A DNA stretch of 64,000 bases, taken from contig NC_081143.1 of the NCBI RefSeq assembly GCF_958295425.1, forward strand, positions 29,497,578-29,561,577. Reading direction: 5' to 3'. Below are positions 55,251 through 64,000 of this stretch, piece by piece (within the stretch, counting starts at the first letter, position 1; the number at the start of each line of letters is the position of its first letter). The translations under genes were made by a program, and so were the position numbers. Under the pieces are notes generated by a model that did no database searches, was not told where the DNA came from, and saw only the letters and a program-made list of their open reading frames with translations. The DNA is from Solea solea (lineage: Eukaryota > Chordata > Actinopteri > Pleuronectiformes > Soleidae).

Positions 55251-55858
55251 AAGATCGCAGGCCGGGTATCATGAGTGCTGTACGCCATGACTTATATTTA
55301 CGATTGTGATATGAATTGGTTGATGTTTTTGCTTCAAACAGCAAAAGTTCCGTTCCTTCTTTCTTCCTTCATATAGGCCTAGCTATTTTCTAGTTTTCCC
55401 ATTGTTTCTTCTTCGTCTTTGAGTTTTCTGGCGAATTCTCTGTTTCGGTGTGTAAACAAAGTTAAAAAAAAACAAAAAATTAAAAAAAAAAAACTTGTCA
55501 CACCAGAGTACTTCCGTCACGCCCGGGTGTTGTTCTCCGGGGCTGCAGCTGGATGCTACTCTCCCGCTCAGCCGCCATGCATCATCTCATTATGTCTTAC
55601 ACATCTCACCGCTCCCCATTCAAAAATCATACAATGATACAGCATTTTTGTACAGAAGAAATAAACCTAATAACCGATCAATCAATAACCATCTGTGATT
55701 GTGATATAAAAAGGCAAATTCGGCATGTTTTAAACTGTACAATGACAACCAAAAATATATAATATTAATATTTATTTTATGTCAATAACCTTTAAAGCAC
55801 CTTTGTTTCAACTAATTTGTTTTAACATTTGTTCTAACTGGTTAAGTTGTACTTACCT

Positions 55859-56735
55859 ATGGAAGCCCATTTCCACCAGTGTGATGGGAAAAAAAAGATC
55901 CTGTAATTCATTATAATGACTTAGTATCTCAAAATAATGACTTAGTATCTCAATATATTGACTTAGTATCTCAATATATTGAAAAACTAATATATTAGTA
56001 TACCATTTTTGTAGCTTCATATTGCCTTAACAACAAAGGTATAAAAGAGCAGCATGTGTAGATTATAATTTTTACATTTTCCTTTCTGAGCAAGCTCACT
56101 CACAGGTGTTGCATCTCTTTGAGTGTCATTCTAGTTACTATTAGTTACTCTTACAGTAACTGTTATTATGCTGATAAAGCCATTTTGTAATAGACTGGCG
56201 AGCAAGATGCAATAAAACGTAACACACGGAAAACAAAAAAAGGGTCTTAACTTTTTTCAAAACCTGATTTTAAAATTCTCACAATGCTGGTTGTTAAGAA
56301 CAAATATCTAGTAAAGTCGGCAATTAAACATTTAATTAATGTGCTCCAAAACCAGTTAGCAATGACAGCTAGCTAGTATATAGGACCTAAGTCAATATAT
56401 TAAGATACTAAGTCATTATTTTAAGATAATAAGTCAATATTTTGAGATACTAAGTCATTATTTTGAGATAATAATTCAATATATTGAGATACTACTGTAT
56501 TACATTACATGTCATTTAGCAGACACTTTAATCCAAAGCGATTTACAAGGGAATTGAGTACAATCAGCCAGGGGTGGAGTCGAACTTGCGACCATCATGT
56601 CTTTTGCACACAGGGTAACCCTTAACCACTGAGCCACTCCACCCCCTGTATCTCATTATTTTGAGATACTAAGTCATTATAATGAATTACAGGATCTTTT
56701 TTTTTTCCATCACACTGGTGGAAATGGGCTTCCAT
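55859..56735. mobile_element. Non-autonomous DNA transposon with long TIRs and 8-bp target duplication
   Basis: ACTTACCT occurs on both sides (55851-55858, 56736-56743). The ends ATGGAAGCCCATTTCCACCA and its inverse are followed by inverted arms made of about 21-bp units (ATAATGACTTAGTATCTCAA). The core (55990-56390) has no coding frame. A SINE is nested in the right arm at 56491-56645. Superfamily unclear; 8-bp duplications fit hAT, P-like, Zisupton or Merlin elements. Confidence 0.85.
56491..56645 (-). mobile_element. tRNA-derived SINE nested in a DNA transposon
   Basis: Same family as 6363-6515 and 55107-55250. It interrupts the right inverted arm of the element 55859-56735, so it is younger. 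Confidence 0.85.
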
Positions 56736-56743
56736 ACTTACCT

Positions 56744-57470
56744 GACACCAAGTGACAGGTCCACTTGAATATAATGAACCGTTGTTGGTCGCATATTGAA
56801 CTAGAACAGTGTTAATATTGGTACTGTACTCAATGGATTGAGTTTATAAGGAAAACTGTTTCTATTCATATAGCACTGGGCTGCATGTGCTTTTATTAGC
56901 ACTGTACTAAACAGGAACCCCTTCTTTTTATTGTCATTTCCCTCTCTTTCACATGTCTATCTTTTTCACATGTTCAAAATATATTTAATTCATTTGAAAG
57001 TGCTGTATAAATTCAGTGAGTTCCATTTGTGGTCAGAACTCTGAATTTACAGAACTCGGAAATAAAGTTTTAGCCACAATTCAGATTTGCTCACTTCTCA
57101 GATTAGTCAGAATCCTGACTTTTTTCCCCTCAGAATTCAGACTTTTTGTCTCCGAGATTAAAGTAAAGTCCTGACCATTTTTTGAGAATTCTCAGAATTT
57201 GGCTCAGAAATCTGACTTTTTCCTCAGTATAATTCCCACAGGAATTTTTACTTTTTTCTTCCAATTCTGAGATTTAAGTAAAGTCCTGACCATTTTTCGC
57301 AGATTTCTGACTTTTCTGAATTTGTCTCTAAATTGTCTAAAATTAAGTTTTGGATTTTTTTTTATTTTGTTTCCAAAGAAAATAAACCTCTTCCCTACTC
57401 GAGTTCTTTATCAATGTGTTTTTTGTAATTGTTCACAATTGTTAATAAAGATTTTTTTGAACGGGTGGGT
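56744..57470. other. Spacer upstream of nup133
   Basis: Contains repeated 'agaattctgacttttt' type strings (57045-57310) of unknown origin. No gene is supported. Confidence 0.5.
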
Positions 57471-57472
57471 GT

Positions 57473-57491
57473 TGACGTCATTTTCTCGCGA
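57473..57491 (+). promoter_or_regulatory. nup133 core promoter: CRE and TCTCGCGA motif
   Basis: A perfect CRE (TGACGTCA, 57473-57480) is followed by TCTCGCGA (57484-57491), a known TATA-less core-promoter element of housekeeping genes. The ATG lies about 155 nt downstream. Confidence 0.7.
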
Positions 57492-57646
57492 CTGCACCGC
57501 GCGTTATTCGGAGCAGCCTCAGAACGACAGATCCCGGATTGCGTGTGTGTGTGTGTATGTGTTGTGTCGCTTAAATCTTAAATCTTGGTCCCGTCGTCGG
57601 TTCAAACTTCACCCGGCCGTTGTGAGTCGGTACTCGGTGTCGCAGC

Positions 57647-58110
57647 ATGTTCAGTCCCCGCTCCGCCGCGGGCTCGGGCCGCCGGCAGCAGCAGCAGCAG
57701 CAGAGCCGCGCCGCCGCCCGAAAGAGCGTCTCCGGAGCCGCGAACAGTCTGCTCTTCTCCCCCAGGAGGACGCCTTTGTCGGCGAGGTGAGCGAGACGAG
57801 TACCGCGATATTTACAGCACCGTGACACTCAAATCTGGATTAGTTTACTTACTTAGACAAACCGAAGACTATTTCAAAACACATACTCCACATCTAGACC
57901 AGGTCAAATGTGGCCTAGCTTAACGCTAAATGTAATGTATAACACGCTTTCTGGTTTGTTTTCAAAATAATTTTATTGGAACACATTTGTTTTATTTATA
58001 ATTTTTTTTTACATGTATTAAAACCAGTACATCTAGACTTTACAAATCTGGACTAGTTTAGCAGAGCAAAGCTAAATACAACAGATTTGTTTTAATTGAA
58101 TTGTATTACA

Positions 58111-58191
<81 letters not shown>

Positions 58192-58196
58192 ATGTA

Positions 58197-58233
<37 letters not shown>

Positions 58234-61200
58234 CCCCCCCCATACGTGAGCCCTCCCGAAACCCGGGGTATACTTCGCACACTGGAAGTAACATCTGATT
58301 GGGATTTCGTTGTTTTGAAAGACGTAAATGTCATTAATTTGGCAGGTGATTTGATATCGGCTCAGCAGGAGGAGGAGAAGACACAGAGAAACTCAGGGTT
58401 TGTTGAAGAAAACCTGCCAGCGAGCAGGTTCACGGAGTATGTTGCCGGGGTAACTGACTCAGTGCTAAGCTGAACTGGCTTTGTGAAAGTTTCCCTCATC
58501 TCAGGGTTAACTAACTCAGAGTTTTCACTAAACCTGCTTTCTGAAATGGGCCCCAGGTCCCTGTAATGTATACAGCAGTACAACAGTGTTTTAGGAGTAC
58601 CCCAAAATGGGGGTTGGGTAACTTGCTCAGGGGTACCCAAGCCCCCAGTACCTGGGGTACCCCTGAGCAAGTTACCCAACCCCCATTGCTCCCTGGGTGC
58701 TACTCAGTGTGGCAGCCCACTGCTCCTAATTCTAGGATGGGTCAAATGCAGAGAAATAATTTCCCTAAGGGGATTAATAAAGTATATATTCTATTCTATT
58801 CTATTTATCTCCTCTGTTGCTAGGTCAACACCGACCCGAGCGCAGAACCTCGCTGCTGCAGAATCCGTCCACTACGACGTCCAGACTTTTGGCTCATCGC
58901 TGCCCGTCAAAGTGATGGAAGCTCTGACTATGGCTGATGGTAAAGAGACAAAAAAACAAAACCTCTGTCATGTTTGTCCGCCTGCGTTGTTGACGTGTGT
59001 GTGTGTGTGTGTGTGTGTGTAGCCGATGACCAGATCTCGGTGAAGGTGGACGAGAGTGGCTGGGCCTGGATGGTCTGTGGAGAGAGGCTGATCATCTGGA
59101 AGATCTGCCAGACTGCGGTGGCCAAGGTACAGTTCAGCCTCTACTGCGTCTTGTCGTCACAGACTGTGTCATGTGTTCTTCTCATCACCGCAACTCCTAA
59201 ACCGTGATCTGTCCAGCGTGTGCCCCGCCTATTGCCCTATGTCAGCTGAGATTGGCACAGCATTACCCTTGACCCTCTGGTGGAGGATAAAGTGGTAGAT
59301 AATTGTCCAGGGTGAGGTTAAAACAGTAGAGAATGGATGAACGCAGATAAATAGAGATTTGCGCTCGTATACTTATCCTTACGGTACGACTGCTGCAGAA
59401 CGAGAGTCCAATCACAGATGAGATTCAAGGGCGTGTCACACATTTGTGATGTCAGCTTCTCAGTACTGTGATTCCTAAACGGTTGAGTAACTGCCAGAGA
59501 TTGAAAAAGTTATCTTGGCAAAAATGGCAGAAGAACTCACTCACTGAACATGGCTGCAAATAGTGACAGGTTTTCATTAAAGGGGACATATTATGTAAAA
59601 TCAACTTTTTAACCATTTTAATACTTATATTTTGGACTCTGGAGGCCCTATCAGTCGCCAAAGTGTGGAAAAAGAATACTCAGTCCTTTTTTCGCGGTCC
59701 CCCTAAGTGTAAATATAGGTGATAAAACACTCGATGTTGAATTCCCTGCGCTTATGACGGCAGCATGCACATTTCACCGCGAATGTTACCGCCCCACCAG
59801 TAAGTTTACCTCGAGACCTACACCTTAGCTCCACCTTGTCCCTATAACATGCCAGAGTGCAGGCGAGGGAGGAAGAGCGGTATTATGTCAACGCGGAGGG
59901 ACAAGTGTGCTGTTGGTGGCTGCACAGTGGAGCACAGTGTTTTACACAAACTTCCAGCCTCAGAGGATTTTATATATGAAGCTAATGTGCCGGATAAAGT
60001 CAGCAAACGTGTGTTTGTGTGTCCGCACCACTTCACATCAGACTACGGCCAGCGGTCGCCGTATTTAGTCATAACTGAGCATTCTGACACGTCCTTATTA
60101 AACATATTTGTTCAGTACGTCCTCCATGACCGGAGCACAGACTCAGTCTGATACAGTCACATACAGCAGCAGTTTATGCAGCGATCAGCGGTGCTGTCCC
60201 TAAGTGTTTTTAACTGATTTACAGTTTGACAGTGTTCGGCTTGATCCTTGTGTCGGATGTCTCTTCCTGTGACACCACTCTCGCTGTTTTTTAACATCAC
60301 AAAATCCTTTGTTCAGATTGACCTCAGTGACACAAAGTGACCACACGAGGCAGCAGAGGACCAGCAGCTCCTGTGTCCCCACAGGCTAAAATCACTGTTT
60401 TTTTTGGGCTTTGGTGTGGGAGAGTGAGTGGTTTATAAACTTCAGTTTCCTGTTGGTAAAGTCTGTCTCACAGTGAGATAAAGACGTGAACATGTTCTGA
60501 AGACATCGTAGACTTAAACTGACCTGGATTTTATTGCAAGACCTAAGATTATTTTCATAATTGACTCATCTGTTGATTATTTGATTAATCGATTATTTGG
60601 TTCAGAAAATTTCATAAAATGTCTATCAGTGTTAAACCTGGGAACGATCAGGTTCTCAAACTAAAATAGTTCCGTTTTATTGATTTCTTTGTGAGACGGG
60701 GCAAAGAACCCAGAAAATATTCATATTTAAGAAGCTGAAAACTAGGACTGTGAAGTCCCGGTGGACTGGTTGATTAATCAGTCCATACGTTCTGGTTCGA
60801 CTCAAATTCTGTCGACTTTTTGCAGTGTTAATTTATACAGTCTATGGTTAATTTGATTTTGATCTTTGATTTTGTGGGCAAAACAAGACATTCGAGAACA
60901 TCATCATTTCCAGGTTTGACGAACACCGATCAACATTTTAAAAGGACCTCCCTTGTGGTGATGTTGTCGTTCACAGTTTGAACTGTTTAATCCTCTGCAG
61001 CTGTCGGTGTGTAAAGAGCTCCAGCTGCCCGTCAGCGAGTACAGCCACACCGCTGACCTCGTGGCCGTCACGGCCGCCACTGCTGCCTCTCTTGAGACGG
61101 CCAGCGTTCAGTCCGTCTCCGTCGTGGCGGTGACCACAGAGGGAACCGCTCGCTACTGGCCCAGCCTGGCTCACGAGGGCAATTACACGGAGACAGACGT

Positions 61201-62840
61201 GGACCTGGGAGACCTCTGCAACTTTGTCGTCGCTGTCAGAGTGAGTGAGTGTGCGGTGAGTTTTTATTCCAGTGTCTGTGTGTGATCTACAGCCTGACTC
61301 TCCTTCCTCTCAGGGCGGAAGCTTCGTCCTGTCCTCGGTGAGGAATCGCCTGCTGAGGGCGAGCGCCGACTCTTCAGGGAAGCTTCAGTGGCGAGCACTG
61401 CTGCAGGGTCAGGGCATGCTGTCCGGGATCGGACGCCGCATGTCCAGTCTGTTCGGGATCCTGTCCCCGCCGGCCAACGACACGGTGAGTCGCACTCACG
61501 ATTAGGATTATTGTTGTCATGGTTACGTCTACGTCCTTATTATGACGTCCTGTACTTTGCTTCATGTTTAGAACAAAGTTTACACACTGTGGTATTCTTG
61601 TCAGAGTCAGAATCAGAATCAGCTTTATTGGCCAAGTATGTGAACACATACAAGGAATTTGACTCCGGTTTTATCAAACACACGCTGTACATGAAACGTA
61701 AACATCAACATAACTTAACATACATTCAACAAAAGTGAATAAACAAGGTGTCCAGAGGTCCGGTCTATTTTTAAATATATATATTTAAGTATATAAACGA
61801 TAAGGTGCAAAATAGTGAATAAATAAATAAACTGGTCAAGTGTTCAGTAGTGTGACGGCCTGGGGGAAAAAGAACAATGAGCAGGGAATCTGGATGTTTC
61901 CTCTCCATGTCCATTATCTGGTCAGCCAAGTGTTGTAAAGCCTCAGTAACACACGCCTGAGGTGGGATGTAAACACCAACCAGAATAAACAAGGAGAACT
62001 CCCGCGGTGAATAAAACGGCTTGCAGTTTATGAAAAAAGACTCCAAGTGGGGGCTGCATGATTTGCGCAACACTCTGACATCTGTACACCAACCTTCATT
62101 AATATAGAAGCAGATTCCACCTCCCTTCCTCTTCCCCGAGAGCTCCGTTACATGGTCCGCACGGAGAAGTTGAAAGTCCGGAAGATGTTATCCGGTGTCC
62201 GGGATGTATTCACTGAGCCAGGTTTCAGTAAAACACAGGGCAGCAGATCTGTGAAGGTCCGAGTTTATACTGTTGAGAAGCAGCAGTTCCTCCATCTTAT
62301 TGTTCAGGGAGCGGACATTCGCCAGATGTATAGACGGGAGCGCTGTCCGAAAACCCCGCTGTCTGAGCTTAACGAGCGCGCCGGCTCGCTTGCCCCGTCT
62401 GCGTCTCCTGAACATCCTACAGAGAGCTGCTGCTCCTGCAACTAAAAGTTCCGTGAATACACCAGAATCGCTGGGAAACGGCGAAAAAGTGTGACCAGTT
62501 GAATGTTCAGACTGTAATAGTTCCTCTTGAGTGTATTGGATGATGGAGGGACAACTTAGAACGCGACATAAAAAACAAAAACAAAGTACTGCGGAGCAAA
62601 GCACCGAGGCAGCCCTCCGTGGCGCCATCATAGTATATCTCACTGCCATGGTTACATATTAATAGAGTTGTCATGATACCAAAATGAGTAACCACGATAC
62701 TATTCCACACAAAGTATCACGGTTCTGGGTATTATCGCGATACTGCGGCCTTTTTTGATTATTATTATTTTTATGAACTGCAATGTATTTGTACAAGTTA
62801 TAAATACTTATTAATTACTTATAATGTTGTTTGGTGCGTG

Positions 62841-62904
<64 letters not shown>

Positions 62905-63498
62905 TTCAGTTTCCTTTGCATATCATGGGTTAGGGTTAGCCGCGGCAGACTCGCCACTCAGGCCGGTGCTTCTGCCATGGTGAGTGTGTTGTCTCGTGTT
63001 TGTGACTGTAAGCCGTGCGCGCATCTGGGCGAGACACAACTTTAGCTTGATGTTTGTTTTGAAACGAATTTCTATCGAAGTGGAGCTGTCTTCATGGAGT
63101 TGGTTCTTGCCGGCAGAAACACTCGAACAGCCAATCAGCTAACAGACGGGCGGACCCAGCGTGCGGAAACAGCCTATCATATCCCCGGCCGCAATGTAGC
63201 AAAAACTGGCTAACCCTCTACATATTAAAAAAACAAACACACACACACACGGCATTTTTTGTACATATGTACTTATTTTCTGCAGATTAGGAAAGATACT
63301 GACGCGTCGTCTGGCCCGCTTCTGTTCTCTCTCTCTCTGCAGCTCCACGCCTTGCTGTGGGAGGGCGGAGCCAGCTGCCTGTATACGCTGACCAGCTCCA
63401 GTCTGAGTAAATGGGAGATGGACGACAGCTGGGAGCACCAGCTGCTCAGCTGGGACACTCGCCGCGCTCTGACCGACAGCATCGCCGACGCCATCTGG
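57647..63498 (+). CDS. nup133: Nucleoporin NUP133, 5' part (gene continues past the window)
   Basis: Scaffold protein of the Y (NUP107-160) complex of the nuclear pore. Visible coding exons: 57647-57786, 58824-58939, 59023-59126, 61001-61240, 61314-61484, 63343-63498; 309 aa in frame, with a donor (TGG/GTCAGT) at 63499, against about 1,156 aa for the human protein. The start [20 protein letters not shown] is a disordered leader with a Gln run; then the N-terminal beta-propeller begins ([80 protein letters not shown]). The acceptor of exon 3 follows a (GT)13 run. Intron 3 carries a Kolobok-like element and a foldback copy; intron 5 carries a deleted LINE and an AT run. Confidence 0.94.
58113..58232. 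repeat. TG / TA / TATG microsatellite cluster in nup133 intron 1
   Basis: Successive (TG), (TA), (TATG), (TG) and (TA) runs. Confidence 0.95.
58608..58685. repeat. Perfect 31-bp inverted repeat
   Basis: Arms 58608-58638 and 58655-58685 with a 16-nt spacer. It lies at the 5' side of a LINE-like tail (58690-58800) that ends '...gaaataatttccctaagg' and 'ggattaataaagta'. Confidence 0.92.
59210..59345. repeat. LINE 3'-tail-like interspersed repeat (partial)
   Basis: Shares 'ctgagattggcacagca' and 'gaccctctggtggaggataa' with 31925-32105. Confidence 0.6.
59581..60290 (+). mobile_element. Kolobok-like element, right end lost, intact THAP-like frame
   Basis: Left end TTAA/AGGGGACATATTATG as at 49234. 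The frame 59849-60151 keeps CAVGGC and CPHH, a C2CH-like finger resembling THAP domains (second-to-third Cys spacing about 33, slightly short). It diverges from the first copy at about 60290, where a foldback element begins. Confidence 0.7.
60291..60505. repeat. Foldback element copy (nup133 intron 3)
   Basis: Right half only, joined to the truncated Kolobok-like element. Confidence 0.82.
61605..62645 (-). mobile_element. Internally deleted LINE (endonuclease part joined to 3' tail)
   Basis: On the minus strand 62645-61940 encodes the start of a LINE ORF2: [79 protein letters not shown]. These are apurinic endonuclease motifs of the L2/CR1/jockey-like group. The frame breaks off after DSLLIVL, and soon after (61605-61690) comes the usual 3' tail 'cagaatcagctttattggcc'. 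The whole reverse transcriptase is missing. Confidence 0.8.
62843..62903. repeat. (AT)n microsatellite
   Basis: About 60 bp of AT in nup133 intron 5, followed by GGGTTAGGGTTAG at 62927-62939. Confidence 0.95.
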
Positions 63499-63589
63499 GT
63501 CAGTACCAGTTAGTTCTTTAACAGAACTTTGTTTAATGTGTAAAATAAATAAATGAATACATTTATTTATTCATTCAATATCTGAAGAA

Positions 63590-63875
63590 CATGATCACGT
63601 CTTTTTCTCACTGTGAGACACTTTTCCAACAGGAAACTGAAGTTTATAAACCACTCACTCTCCCACACCAAAGTCCAGAGAGAAAATCAGTGATTTTAGC
63701 TGCTGGTCCTCTGCTGCCTCGTGTGGTCACTTTGTGTCACTGAGGTCAATCTGAACAAAGGATTTGAAACACTGAAGTGATTTGAACGTAGGAGTTGTTG
63801 ATCCACTGCTGCTGTGAAGTTAAAATCACTGGTTTTCTCTGTGGGGTTTGGTGTGGGTCTAAAGTCTGTTTCCTG
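63590..63875. repeat. Foldback element copy (nup133 intron 6)
   Basis: Starts about 90 nt after the exon 6 donor; left arm with outer part 'cacgtctttttctcactgtg'. Confidence 0.85.
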
Positions 63876-63939
63876 AGCAGCAGGGGGCGCTCACAGCTCT
63901 GTTAGTAAACACCTTCACCACTGAGATTGAGAGTATTAT

Positions 63940-64000
63940 GGCGCATTTCCACTGGCTCTACTCACCTCGCCTCACCACGGCACGACACGGCACGATAAGG
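63940..64000. repeat. Start of a further interspersed repeat at the window edge
   Basis: 'ggcgcatttccactggctct' and 'cggcacgacacggcacga' resemble the end of a common fish DNA element; cut off by the window. Confidence 0.4.

Overview
This window is nuclear DNA of a ray-finned (teleost) fish. The genes are intron-rich, with GT-AG introns that are often only 80-400 bp long. The protein families are vertebrate (IFN-gamma receptor, calpain, TAF5L, NUP133, LTV1). The sequence is full of CA/TG microsatellites, minisatellites and fish-type transposons (RTE and L2-like LINEs, tRNA-SINEs, hAT, Kolobok-like, Gypsy). I cannot name the species. All family calls come from reading translated sequence against remembered families; no database search was run.

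Layout. (1) 1-5.2 kb: a minus-strand 12-finger C2H2 zinc-finger gene whose 3' part has turned into a 68-bp satellite. (2) 6.3-9.8 kb: a SINE and a broken minus-strand Gypsy-class LTR retrotransposon (gag, protease, integrase). (3) 10.5-15.8 kb: two plus-strand tandem genes for secreted proteins of the c-type lysozyme/alpha-lactalbumin fold. Both have all eight cysteines and an alpha-lactalbumin-type calcium loop. The first carries a ~220-residue Thr/Glu-rich and acidic insert with furin-like sites. (4) 17.6-21.7 kb: ifngr1 (plus). (5) 22.4-32.5 kb: ltv1 (minus, 11 exons), with a 4.5-kb intron holding a hAT element and an RTE LINE. (6) 34.2-46.6 kb: capn9 (minus, 20 coding exons), with heavily repeated introns and one duplicated exon. 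(7) 47.0-50.1 kb: a 1.5-kb AT-rich minisatellite and a Kolobok-like element. (8) 50.4-54.8 kb: taf5l (minus). (9) 54.8-57.5 kb: intergenic DNA with SINEs and a long-TIR DNA element. (10) 57.6 kb to the right edge: the 5' part of nup133 (plus), running out of the window.

How the genes relate. They are not an operon or a pathway. The block capn9-taf5l-nup133 matches the gene set of human 1q42. The neighbours ifngr1 and ltv1 both lie on human 6q23-24, so a synteny junction sits between ltv1 and capn9. Functions represented are transcription control (zinc finger, TAF5L of SAGA), ribosome assembly (LTV1), nuclear pore (NUP133), calcium-dependent proteolysis (CAPN9), interferon-gamma signalling (IFNGR1) and secreted lysozyme-fold proteins.

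Most unusual points: the fish alpha-lactalbumin-like tandem pair, one with a proprotein-like insert; the zinc-finger exon that decays into a 68-bp satellite; a duplicated 37-nt capn9 exon whose joint inclusion would truncate the protein; and a recurring pattern of tandem repeats that start at splice junctions and copy the splice site. A foldback element family of about 12 copies is also spread through introns and spacers.
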